Of a DNA stretch of 41,838 nucleotides, positions 34,612-41,838 are shown piece by piece. The notes below the pieces were generated by a model. That model did not search any database, was not told the origin of the DNA, and was given only the letters and a program-made list of their open reading frames with translations. Made by a program: the position numbers and the translations under genes. Source of the stretch: Spirochaetota bacterium (GTDB lineage Bacteria; Spirochaetota; UBA4802; JAFGDQ01); NCBI GenBank assembly GCA_016934735.1, contig JAFGSG010000054.1, positions 1 through 41,838 on the forward strand, written 5' to 3'. Position 1 is the first letter of the stretch, and every line of letters starts with the position of its first letter.

Positions 34612-35619
34612 ATGAAAAAAACTGCCATAAGCCGCTATGAAAAAATCGCTCCTGAAATATACAGGATAATTCTTCCTCTGCCTGGTAAAAAACCGGGGCC
34701 TATAAATGTTTATCTCTTCATGGGAAAACAAATGACACTACTCGACACAGGAATACTCCGTACCATGGGCACTCTCAGGTCAGCTCTGGATGAGATCGGC
34801 ACCTGTTTTTCCGATATCAGGCAGATAATACTTACGCACGGCCACTTCGATCATTACGGAGCAGCAAGGAGAATTGTACGCGGGGCAGGCGGCGGCATTG
34901 TCATTGCCGCGCATGCAGAAGACAAAGAAATGATAGAACACGGCATGCAGGTTCCGCGGAAACATTATGCAGGATTTCTGCGGCTTATGGGTGTCCCGTA
35001 TATTCATCAGATATTGCTTGATATAATGCGCCGCGCTATTTCTGTTTCTGCAGATCATGCAACTGTCGGCAGAACGCTTTCGGACGGCGAAAAAATACAA
35101 ATGGGAGATTATGAGGCAACTGTCATCGCAGTTCCGGGCCATACAGGCGGATCAATCGGCCTGTTCCTTAAAAAAGAAAAAATGCTGTTTTCGGGCGACC
35201 ATATTATCGGACATATCAGCCCTAATGCATTTGTTATGCTGGAACCGGACACAGACCTGCCCACCCGTTTAAGCCAGGCTGAATTTTACGATTCGATCGG
35301 TAAGATTGAAGCCCTTTCCCCTCGTATAGTGTATTCCGGGCACGGCGATCCTGTGACGGATCTTGCCAGGACAACCGCACAATACAGAAAGCGCTTTTCA
35401 CAGAGACAGAAAAAAATCCTGTCGATTATGGACAGCAGGGAATACACTGTTTATGGAATAGTCAGAAAGCTGTTCCCTGACCTCGGAGGCCTGAAACTCC
35501 CGTTCGAAATATTTCTCGCGGTTTCCGAAGTATTTACGCATATCCAGGTACTCAGAAAGGAAGGCAGGGCCGCTTGGGAGATCAGACAGGATAAGCTTTA
35601 TGTCAGGCAGATCCGCTGA
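34612..35619 (+). CDS. MBL-fold metallohydrolase
   Basis: 335 residues from the ATG at 34612; the longer frame starts with TTG. Metallo-beta-lactamase fold: 'ILTHGHFDHYGAARRI' (HxHxDH metal motif, about 76-81), VPGHTGGSIGL (third metal His), FSGDHIIG (bridging Asp) and YSGHGDP (last His). The C-terminal 80 residues form a helical, winged-helix-like tail of the kind common in the LACTB2/glyoxalase II-like group. It probably hydrolyses a thioester or ester with a two-metal centre; substrate unknown. Confidence 0.82.
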   Translation: MKKTAISRYEKIAPEIYRIILPLPGKKPGPINVYLFMGKQMTLLDTGILRTMGTLRSALDEIGTCFSDIRQIILTHGHFDHYGAARRIVRGAGGGIVIAAHAEDKEMIEHGMQVPRKHYAGFLRLMGVPYIHQILLDIMRRAISVSADHATVGRTLSDGEKIQMGDYEATVIAVPGHTGGSIGLFLKKEKMLFSGDHIIGHISPNAFVMLEPDTDLPTRLSQAEFYDSIGKIEALSPRIVYSGHGDPVTDLARTTAQYRKRFSQRQKKILSIMDSREYTVYGIVRKLFPDLGGLKLPFEIFLAVSEVFTHIQVLRKEGRAAWEIRQDKLYVRQIR

Positions 35620-35678
35620 ACAGAAGGCATCTTCAGTCCGGACTTAGAGAAACCTGTTGAATGCCGGATTATTTTAGA

Positions 35679-35718
35679 GCGATTCACGTTTGAGTACGCA
35701 TATCATTATAATACACTG
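35679..35718 (-). repeat. 40-bp intergenic repeat, copy B (inverted)
   Basis: Reverse complement matches 36 of 40 bases of 29381-29420, without gaps. Read on the minus strand it contains TATTATAATG, then ends ACTCAAACGTGAATCGC. It lies between convergent genes (MBL-fold and ferritin-like), so it is not an obvious promoter of either. Confidence 0.75.
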
Positions 35719-35880
35719 ATACGTTTAAGATCATAACCGGCAAATTAACATTTAATACATTCATCCGGCTTGAATAACAGGACAAGGCATTCTGCGTCAG
35801 GTATACACAAATGCGCAGCGCACGGTGCCGCGCATGCGGTAAAAGTATACGGCATGAGAGAGAGGGAGAGAAAAAATGAG

Positions 35881-36186
35881 TTACTTTTTAAACTTACTGA
35901 TCTCCTCTTCCACTTCTTCAGCACCCTCAGAATAAAATTTCTCTTCATCAGGCGACAGTTCCTTCAGAAGACGCAGAAATTCCCCGGCATGCACCCTTTC
36001 TTCGTCTGCAATATCCTTCAATACTTCTATTGCCAGCTTATTGTCTGTTGACTCCGCAAGCTGCATATAAAGCTGGATTGCTTCATACTCGGCAGCTACC
36101 ATGAACCTGATAGCGCGTATCAGTTCTTCTTTTGTCAGTTTCCGGTCTTTTGCAAGCCCTGAAAACGGATTTCCGAAATCCGGCAT
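35881..36186 (-). CDS. Encapsulin-type ferritin-like protein
   Basis: 101 residues, all helical. The sequence 'RKLTKEELIRAIRFMVAAEYEAIQLYMQLA' region and 'VLKDIADEERVHAGEFLRLL' give the two-helix ferritin-like pattern with metal ligands Glu (AAEYEA) and ExxH (EERVH). The length and the N-terminal GNPF....DRKLTKEEL signature match short ferritin-like proteins known to be packaged in or fused to encapsulins. Such proteins oxidise and store iron only as multimers. No encapsulin shell gene is in the window. Strong ribosome site AAGGAGA. Confidence 0.75.
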   Translation of the reverse strand: MPDFGNPFSGLAKDRKLTKEELIRAIRFMVAAEYEAIQLYMQLAESTDNKLAIEVLKDIADEERVHAGEFLRLLKELSPDEEKFYSEGAEEVEEEISKFKK

Positions 36187-36399
36187 ATTCTTTCTCCTTT
36201 TTATTAGATAAATTATTCCGATTAATTACTGTTTGATTCCCAAATAATAACATGCTATTTATAATTTTCAATCATTTAAATTATAAAATTCATATATATA
36301 TCCTTCTAAATATTCACAGACAAAGCAATGATACGATGCGGCCTGCGATTAAGTGTGTGTAACAGGCAGGGAAACACCGGCGGCTTGCCCCGGGGAATT

Positions 36400-36936
36400 T
36401 TATTTTGCTTCGAGTTCTTTAACGAGGTTCTGATATTTCTCATGGATCATATTTCCGTCAAACTCCCGGAACTCTTCGAGCATTGCCTGATCCTCTTCGT
36501 CGGAAAAGTAAGCGCGTGAGGCAGGGAAGAATACATCATCTTCCTTCTTAATATGTTTCGGATAAAAATCAATGAGTGTTTCAAGATGCCCGGTTATCTG
36601 CTGGAGGGATGCAGAATCGCCTGTGCGGTAACGCATATTTGCTTCCACCAGCGCCTTTGTGGTTTTGCGGCCGAAGGCATGCTCCTCGATCAGCTCATCC
36701 ATCAGCTGTTTGTCTTTGCCGGACAATTTTTTCTTCCGCAGATCCCTGAACAGGATATCCTCTTCCTTGCCGTGATGGGTGCGGTCTGCGTACACCCGTA
36801 TAAAATCAACAGCTGTGTCCACGAAGCAAGGATCAATTGACTTTGTCTGCCCGGCGCGCTCCAATGCGCGCCTGACAACATTGAGCATTTGTTCAATAAG
36901 CCTGTGCTCTATCATCAATGGCCCGCGTGCCTGCAT
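36400..36936 (-). CDS. Hemerythrin HHE-domain protein
   Basis: 178 residues, helical. Metal-ligand pattern: 'MIEHRLIEQML' (His), 'ADRTHHGKEEDILF' (HxxxE), 'LIEEHAFGR' (His), 'YPKHIKKEDDVFFP' (HxxxE/D). This is the HHE-type di-iron fold that binds O2, NO or iron. Fits an anaerobe handling oxygen or nitrosative stress, and it neighbours a ferritin-like gene. Ribosome site AGAGGAGA. A 30-residue small ORF with a very strong ribosome site lies 32 bp upstream on the same strand. Confidence 0.82.
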   Translation of the reverse strand: MQARGPLMIEHRLIEQMLNVVRRALERAGQTKSIDPCFVDTAVDFIRVYADRTHHGKEEDILFRDLRKKKLSGKDKQLMDELIEEHAFGRKTTKALVEANMRYRTGDSASLQQITGHLETLIDFYPKHIKKEDDVFFPASRAYFSDEEDQAMLEEFREFDGNMIHEKYQNLVKELEAK

Positions 36937-36968
36937 AGTTTTTCTCCTCTTGTAATGTTAAAGCAGAA

Positions 36969-37061
36969 TTAAAAGTGCGATCCTAGCCCGCATTCTGTAA
37001 AAACTGCTGATGAAAGAATGAAGAAGCTGAAATAGTTAACCAAACGTTTAAATGGTTTCAT
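36969..37061 (-). CDS. 30-residue small ORF upstream of the hemerythrin gene
   Basis: The ATG at 37061 is preceded by GGGAGGGAG, one of the strongest ribosome sites in the window. The product begins MKPFKRLVNYFSFFILSSAV and ends ECGLGSHF, with a basic start, a short hydrophobic run and a single Cys. It could be a tiny membrane or exported peptide, or a leader peptide for the hemerythrin gene 32 bp downstream. I do not recognise it. Existence rests on the ribosome site, the intact frame and its position. Confidence 0.5.
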   Translation of the reverse strand: MKPFKRLVNYFSFFILSSAVFTECGLGSHF

Positions 37062-37730
37062 GCCTTTCTCCCTCCCTGTGACATTTTATTTTAATAATAT
37101 ATCATATGCTACATATTAAAAATATATTTTACAAATGTCTAACCTTTTCCAGGCTTCCATAGAAAAAATATTCTTTGGGCAAATGATCAATTTTCCCGGT
37201 ATCAGGCGCGTTTTCAGCGGATTTATGCGCATTTCCGCCTCCTTCTTCCGCACTTACGCCATCGACCCCGGCACGGGCGCAGGCTGCCGTGCCTTTTCGT
37301 CATCGTCCCGCGAACAGGCGCCGCCGGACTGCGCACAAAAGCCATCTACCCTTACATTACCTGTATCTTCCGCGCGTTTTTGCCTCAGGAGGGTGCGTTT
37401 TAGCCTCCTGAGCCTGCGTTTTAGACATCCTCCCTGCCGTATTTGGCATTAACCCCGTTAATCTGCATTGCTTCCCGGCCGCTTTCCTTATTCTCCCGCT
37501 TATTGCAGGAACCAGACTGATCAGAGAACGGGTACGGGTCAATATTGAGTGTATCGACCTGGATTATCTGCTGTATCCGGTAAACAAAGAAACAGCCTTC
37601 TTAACGCATAAGAGAAGTTATGTAAAATCAGGTTTTTTATTTGAAGAACCAATAAAAACTCTGATTTTTAGAGGTTCCCTTATGATAATTAAATGATGAA
37701 TTTTCGGCAGGCCGAGCATTAGTGCGGATA
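37062..37730. other. Non-coding stretch with GC-rich island and possible gene remnant
   Basis: The part from about 37180 to 37500 is visibly richer in G+C than its surroundings. It holds a perfect hairpin CTCAGGAGG / CCTCCTGAG (about 37384-37411) and repeats of TGCGTTTTAG. From 37412 to a TGA at 37694-37696 one plus-strand frame is open for 94 codons without a usable start (its only ATG is four codons from the end); it reads like a protein C-terminus (FLILPLIAGTRLIRERV, later VNKETAFLTHKRSYVKSG). No family recognised. Other open frames here have no ribosome site. Confidence 0.4.
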
Positions 37731-37755
37731 AACAGAAAAGCGGCCGTACGGCCGC
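37731..37755 (-). terminator. Rho-independent terminator of the 37785-38438 gene
   Basis: Perfect 16-bp palindrome GCGGCCGTACGGCCGC (37740-37755) followed on the minus strand by TTTTCTGTTT. Thirty bases past the stop codon. Confidence 0.7.
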
Positions 37756-37784
37756 CTGTCATGGATTGCGCGATTGTTCCGACG

Positions 37785-38438
37785 CTATGTTTCGGGAACT
37801 GCGGGAACTGTTTCATCTTCCGCTTCCCCGCCGCTGTCTGAAGAACGGGCTATAAACTGCTTGTACTCGCTGGATGTGGGGCCGAACGCGGAGCGGACAA
37901 CGTTCAGCGAATGTACGAGCACCTCGTTCGCCTTTATGCATGCTTCTGAAAACCCGAACCTTGCCCCCTGTTCTTTTGAAAGGACTTCAACAGCTTCGCG
38001 GTTTTCCCTGGCTGCTTTCTCCAGCCTGTCCCCGAGATCTGCCATTGCTTTTTCCGCAAACGACGCCGCGCCCGGTTCGGCTTTCATGAAATCGACCATA
38101 TCTTCCGCTATTCTTACAACATCGTCTGTTGTACCGCCGTTCCTCGGAAGGGTTTTAATGTTTTTATCGGCACCGGGAACCATTACGAACAAAACCGGCC
38201 GCCAGTGCTGTATCCAGTCCACAAGTCTTTCAACAGCACTGTCCCTCTCCTCTCTTTCCTTATCTCCGGCAACAGATACGGACTGGTATTCCTTCCACGC
38301 GCTGTTCACCTGGCCGGCAGCTTCCTTTACCGGTCCCGAAAGCACTTCGAGCGCCGGTACTGCATTTCCTTTTTCGCTGATAAGATCCGCCAGCCTGTTT
38401 ATATCGCGGCGGATCATGGCATTGTTTCTTGACGGCAT
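37785..38438 (-). CDS. Helical hypothetical protein
   Basis: 217 residues, hydrophilic and mostly helical, no signal or membrane segment. AGGAGG lies seven bases before the ATG, which marks this strand as the coding one; the long opposite-strand frame (37774-38466) has no ribosome site. A C-terminal 'VVRSAFGPTSSEYKQFI' stretch may be a conserved family motif. No function recognised. Flanked by its own terminator, so likely monocistronic. Confidence 0.65.
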   Translation of the reverse strand: MPSRNNAMIRRDINRLADLISEKGNAVPALEVLSGPVKEAAGQVNSAWKEYQSVSVAGDKEREERDSAVERLVDWIQHWRPVLFVMVPGADKNIKTLPRNGGTTDDVVRIAEDMVDFMKAEPGAASFAEKAMADLGDRLEKAARENREAVEVLSKEQGARFGFSEACIKANEVLVHSLNVVRSAFGPTSSEYKQFIARSSDSGGEAEDETVPAVPET

Positions 38439-38998
38439 ATTCTGCCTCCTTTATTTATATTATTAAACAGGCATTCTGCCCTGTTTTCTGTTCTAAAACA
38501 TTCAGACCGGATAATTAATAACCATGCGGGCATAAGTCCGGACTGCAGGAGTTGAGCTTTATTACAAACCAGTGCAGATATAAATTGAATTATCTTATAA
38601 AAATGATATACGGAGGCAAAGAAGAGCTTTGAAATTTACCGGAATTTGTTTTTTATTTTATTTATGTTATTTATATTTTGATTAAATCTTATGAATATAT
38701 AAATAATTTATGCATGCGGCAAATTAATTCCGGGATTTTTTTAAAAAAAGAGGAAATATTTTTAATACGAACGGTTAAGGGATAAGTTTACTTTACCTGC
38801 CAAGAGCGCGTCCCGAAACCCTGTTCAGGAGATCAGAGGCCTCTGGGCATGGCATAAATAATCACAGCGAATAAATTGCCGGTCCATTCCGGAATGCGAG
38901 GGAAATATGAACTAATAAAAGGGGAAGAGGGCATTCCCCCAATATTCAGAAAAGAGCTGAATTGTTTTATAATTTACAACAGGGTTTTGGGTTGCAAT
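38439..38998. other. Intergenic region, 560 bp
   Basis: AT-rich in its left two thirds with no coding frame that has a ribosome site. Near 38535-38544 there is a perfect AGTCCGGACT palindrome, also present at 35635-35644. The right part holds the terminator of the PII-like gene (38914-38940). Confidence 0.45.
38914..38940 (-). terminator. Rho-independent terminator of the PII-like/RND operon
   Basis: GGGGAA / TTCCCC stem with a 7-base loop, followed on the minus strand by TTTTATTAG. Sixty bases past the stop of the 38999-39283 gene. Confidence 0.6.
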
Positions 38999-39283
38999 CT
39001 AATCAACCTTCTTCATCGCAGCAGCCATAACATGTATCCCTACACCCTTGAATTTGCTTTTTAAATCCTTAACTTCCTTTTTAATCCTGCCCAGGGCTTT
39101 TTCATCAGTTGCAACCATCATGCAGTTGTTGACTCCGGGCCACACATGCGATCCGAGATGCGGTTCTCCGCTGCCTTCGCCCTGCACGGCAATAAACTTT
39201 GTATAGGCACCCGCGTGTTCCTTAACCATTTCCACCATTTCATCGTCAACCGCGTTGCTGTATACGATAAATACAAGTACCAT
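38999..39283 (-). CDS. PII-like transporter-associated protein
   Basis: 94 residues, with an alpha/beta ferredoxin-like pattern as in PII and CutA proteins. MVLVFIVYSNAVDDEMVEMV begins the first strand-helix unit, 'CMMVATDEKALGRIKKEV' the second, and 'GVGIHVMAAAMKKVD' ends the protein. It resembles the small PII-like proteins reported beside RND transporters. It starts 25 bp after the RND permease gene on the same strand, so co-transcription is likely, and it may regulate that exporter. No PII T-loop Tyr uridylylation site is visible. Ribosome site GGAG. Confidence 0.65.
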   Translation of the reverse strand: MVLVFIVYSNAVDDEMVEMVKEHAGAYTKFIAVQGEGSGEPHLGSHVWPGVNNCMMVATDEKALGRIKKEVKDLKSKFKGVGIHVMAAAMKKVD

Positions 39284-39308
39284 AGAATGCTCCGTTAAAA
39301 ATATTGTC

Positions 39309-41838
39309 TTATCCCTGAATCAACTTATTTAATCTTGCTTTTTCTTTCCTTCTTTTAATGCGCTCTTTCACGGATTCAAACACAGAATATACTACAGGTA
39401 TGAACAGAAGCGTAAATATAAACGATGACGACATGCCGCCTATAACAGAACGGGCAAGAGGCGCGGAAAGCTCTGCGCCCTCTCCTATGCCCAGCGACAT
39501 GGGAATAAGGGCTAACATGGTTGTAAAGGTAGTCATCAGTATCGGCCGCAGCCTTGTGCGTCCGGCTTCTACAAGAGCCTCATGTACCTGCAGGCCGCGC
39601 GCCCTCAGGATATTGGTATAATCCACAAGTACTATGGCATTGTTAACGACAATGCCGGCAAGCATAAGCACGCCCATAAAAGATACAACGTTGAATGTGG
39701 TTCCCGTAAGGAACAGGAATACCATTACACCGAAAAACAGGGTCGGCACTGAAAACATGATGATAAACGGCGACACAAATGATTCGAACTGGCATGCCAT
39801 AATAATATAGATAAGGACTATGGCAAGCGCGAGCGCAAGGCCGAGATCAAAAAATGTTTCCTGCATATCCTCATAGGCGCCGCTTATTATAACACTGGAG
39901 TTTGCAGGTTTCGGTATTTTATCTATTCTTTCCTGGATGTCCATAACCACAGAACGCAGATCCCTGCCTTCCGCTTTACAGTTGATGTATATAACGCGCT
40001 CCTGCCTTTTGCGTTCTATCGCAGTCGGGCCCGTGCGGGTTTCAATCTGTATAAGGTTGGCGAGCGGAACGGATACGCCCATCGGTGTATTAACTTTCAG
40101 ACGCTTAATATCGTCAATGGTGCTTCGGTCGGATTCACGCAGGCGCACCATAACGTTGTACTCATCGCCTTCATAACGATATATTGTCGCTGTTTTGCCG
40201 GCCACATAGTTTTTCACCATGTTGGCGATCTGCGAAGCGTTGATCCCCATCTTCGAGGCTTTGTCCCTGTTTATTTTAATAACATTCTCCGGCAGGCCTT
40301 CTTCCCTCGAGATATCAATGTCTTTTAGGGCAGTAACCGGTTTTATGGCCTCGTATATTTCCTGGGTATAACTGCTTGATTTATCAAAATCATATCCGTA
40401 TACCTCAATCGAAATGGCGGCGCCGCCGCCCAATAATGACCGGTTTTCGAAAGAGAAGTTAAAATCGACGCCGGGTATATCTTTAAGCGCGTTCCGCATT
40501 GCTTCCCTTATCTCCTGCTGCGAACGATCGCGTTTAACAGGAGATACAAGCCTCAGCTCTATTGTGCCCGAATGATCCGTCGTGTTGCCGAAAGCGGCAG
40601 CGAATCCCGTACCGTATCCGGCGCGCACGGAAACCACTCTATATTCGCTTTTATCGAGCACCTGCATGCTGCGCTTTTCAACCATCTGCATTATCTTTTC
40701 CGTTGTTTCCAGGTTTGTGCCTACCGGCAGTTTCGCAAGAACTGTAAACCTTCCTTCATCCTGTTCGGGCATGAATTCCATGCCCGTGATCGGTAAAAGC
40801 ACAAAAGCAAGCACCAGGGTAATTACAGTATATAATGCAACCTGTTTACGGTGTCTGAGCGCCCAGTTGACTGCCTTCACATAAAAATTTTCAAGGCTTT
40901 TCAGCGCGTTCTCGCTCCAGTCAAGTATCCTGTTAAGGAACTCGAGGCGTCCTTTATAATGTTTATGCAGTGTTTTAATGTAGCGCGAAGTCATCATAGG
41001 GATAAGGGTCAATGCAACAAGCAGAGAACACAAGAGTGAAAACGCTATTGTCAGCGCCATATCCCTGAACAGCTGTCCCGCAAGCCCTTCCGTAAAAAGG
41101 AACGGGATGAAAACACAGATTGTGGTCAGGGTGGAAGCGGTAATGGCCATTCCCATTTCATCGGCTCCGAGCCTGGCGCCTTCAGCCGGGCGCGCCCCCT
41201 TGTCCCTGAACCGGAATATGTTTTCAAGAATTACAATGGAGTTGTCAATAAGCATGCCAACTCCGATGGCAAGCCCGCCCATGGACATCATGTTAAGCGA
41301 AAGATCAAAATAATACATCATAACAAACGTAGCTATAATTGAAATGGGGATGGAAAGGCCGAGTATCAATGCAGAGCGGATATTTCTCAGGAACAGGAAC
41401 ACAACAAAAATTGCTATCAGGCCCCCCTGAATAGCATTCTTTACCATGTTAAAAATCGAATTCTGTATATATTCGGCTGAATTAAAAATCGGGGTTATCT
41501 CCATGCCTTTGGGCAGTGTCTTATTTATTTCACCAAGGCGTTTCAGTATATTTTCAGCCACAATAACTGTGTTTTTATCCGACTGTTTATTGATGCGTAT
41601 CATTACGCCGTTTTCTCCGTTAAGGCGTACGATTTCGCTGCGTTCAGCATAGCCCATATACACGCGTGCAACATCTTTTACATATACCGGAACGCCGTTT
41701 TTTGTATCCACAACCACGTTCCGGATATCTTCAATATTCTTAAACTCGCCTTCTGTGCGCAGTGAATATTTTTTCATGGGAGTCTTTATCTCTCCGCCTG
41801 CCACATTCAGGTTTTCGACAGCGAGTATTTGAATAATC
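39309..41838 (-). CDS. RND-family efflux permease, cut by the right edge
   Basis: An inner-membrane RND permease (AcrB/MexB/SwrC-like), 3' part only. The frame stays open to the last base, and upstream of the apparent GTG start it reads ILAVENLNVAGGEIKTP, the normal interior of an RND protein, so the true start lies outside the window. Visible are 'GMEFMPEQDEGRF' after the central helix, the helix IV motif 'SMGGLAIGVGMLIDNSIVIL' with a single Asp, 'SFMGVLMLAGIVVNNAIVLVDY' and 'GRTRLRPILMTTFTTMLALIP'. The single Asp and lack of His/Asp metal motifs favour a drug or lipid-type (HAE) exporter over a metal one. No outer-membrane factor is visible here. Confidence 0.88.
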   Translation of the reverse strand, partial: IIQILAVENLNVAGGEIKTPMKKYSLRTEGEFKNIEDIRNVVVDTKNGVPVYVKDVARVYMGYAERSEIVRLNGENGVMIRINKQSDKNTVIVAENILKRLGEINKTLPKGMEITPIFNSAEYIQNSIFNMVKNAIQGGLIAIFVVFLFLRNIRSALILGLSIPISIIATFVMMYYFDLSLNMMSMGGLAIGVGMLIDNSIVILENIFRFRDKGARPAEGARLGADEMGMAITASTLTTICVFIPFLFTEGLAGQLFRDMALTIAFSLLCSLLVALTLIPMMTSRYIKTLHKHYKGRLEFLNRILDWSENALKSLENFYVKAVNWALRHRKQVALYTVITLVLAFVLLPITGMEFMPEQDEGRFTVLAKLPVGTNLETTEKIMQMVEKRSMQVLDKSEYRVVSVRAGYGTGFAAAFGNTTDHSGTIELRLVSPVKRDRSQQEIREAMRNALKDIPGVDFNFSFENRSLLGGGAAISIEVYGYDFDKSSSYTQEIYEAIKPVTALKDIDISREEGLPENVIKINRDKASKMGINASQIANMVKNYVAGKTATIYRYEGDEYNVMVRLRESDRSTIDDIKRLKVNTPMGVSVPLANLIQIETRTGPTAIERKRQERVIYINCKAEGRDLRSVVMDIQERIDKIPKPANSSVIISGAYEDMQETFFDLGLALALAIVLIYIIMACQFESFVSPFIIMFSVPTLFFGVMVFLFLTGTTFNVVSFMGVLMLAGIVVNNAIVLVDYTNILRARGLQVHEALVEAGRTRLRPILMTTFTTMLALIPMSLGIGEGAELSAPLARSVIGGMSSSFIFTLLFIPVVYSVFESVKERIKRRKEKARLNKLIQG

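Noticed and set aside
37135..37452. A 105-residue plus-strand frame in the GC-rich stretch
   Set aside because: Ser/Arg/Pro-rich translation with no domain, no ribosome site and no conserved pattern; the higher G+C simply removes stop codons.
37774..38466. A 230-residue plus-strand frame opposite the 37785-38438 gene
   Set aside because: It has no ribosome site and Ser/Phe-rich composition typical of an antisense shadow. The minus-strand frame has AGGAGG, a helical protein and a terminator.
35635..38544. AGTCCGGACT palindrome at 35635-35644 and again at 38535-38544
   Set aside because: Ten bases with dissimilar flanks; two copies of such a short palindrome in 42 kb carry little weight without a genome-wide count.

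Overview
The window (about 42 kb, roughly 40% G+C) looks like chromosomal DNA of an anaerobic or microaerophilic diderm bacterium. It encodes TonB/ExbB/ExbD, outer-membrane beta-barrels ending in an aromatic residue, lipoproteins, periplasmic multihaem c-type cytochromes, an RND exporter, a chemoreceptor, two diguanylate cyclases, a quinone-type prenyltransferase, and oxygen-handling proteins (a hemerythrin and an encapsulin-type ferritin). No rRNA, tRNA, CRISPR array, transposase or integrase was recognised. I cannot name the genus from sequence alone. No contig-wide search was possible; every family call is from motifs read by eye.

Region 1 (1-6.5 kb, all minus strand) is a surface-protein locus. 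It holds two lipoproteins, two paralogous outer-membrane barrels and a membrane-bound LytTR-type regulator. Three promoter regions carry a nearly identical pair of direct repeats (core TATCTTTCATT, period exactly 21 bp) lying 10 bp before a -35-like hexamer. That is LytTR-site architecture. A fossil of a second LytTR C-terminus and a truncated paralogue of the regulator's membrane half suggest that a regulator-operator-target module has been duplicated and is partly decaying. This is my main candidate for an undescribed system.

Region 2 (6.6-12.1 kb) holds an exbB-exbD-tonB operon, a further barrel, a SlyD-like FKBP isomerase and a methyl-accepting chemotaxis protein.

Region 3 (12.4-15.9 kb) is a tight six-gene operon: trihaem cytochrome, cytochrome-b-like membrane protein, HdrC-like 2x[4Fe-4S] protein, tetrahaem cytochrome c3, MetV and MetF. 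The order suggests a membrane route between a periplasmic cytochrome pool (and perhaps quinone) and methylene-tetrahydrofolate reductase. This is the second candidate for a new system.

Region 4 (16-27 kb) is mixed metabolism: cupin, MFS carrier, divergent SAICAR-synthetase-like gene, alpha/beta hydrolase, diguanylate cyclase, mini haem-copper-oxidase-like protein, UbiA prenyltransferase, HAD phosphatase, GalT-like transferase and LysE exporter. The SAICAR-like gene is bracketed by two copies of a 172-175 bp palindromic element whose stems differ in sequence but stay paired. A cluster of three 33-bp palindromes, spaced 63 and 84 bp, lies before the first diguanylate cyclase.

Region 5 (27-42 kb) holds a HerA-like ATPase, a coiled-coil membrane protein, a periplasmic-binding-protein/GGDEF sensor, an acyl-activating/ACP/acyltransferase fusion, an MBL-fold hydrolase, ferritin-like and hemerythrin proteins, a 30-residue small ORF, a helical hypothetical protein, and a PII-like protein coupled to an RND permease cut by the right edge. 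Pseudogene fragments (nitroreductase, MFS carrier) and a 40-bp inverted repeat shared between two intergenic regions 6.3 kb apart also lie here.
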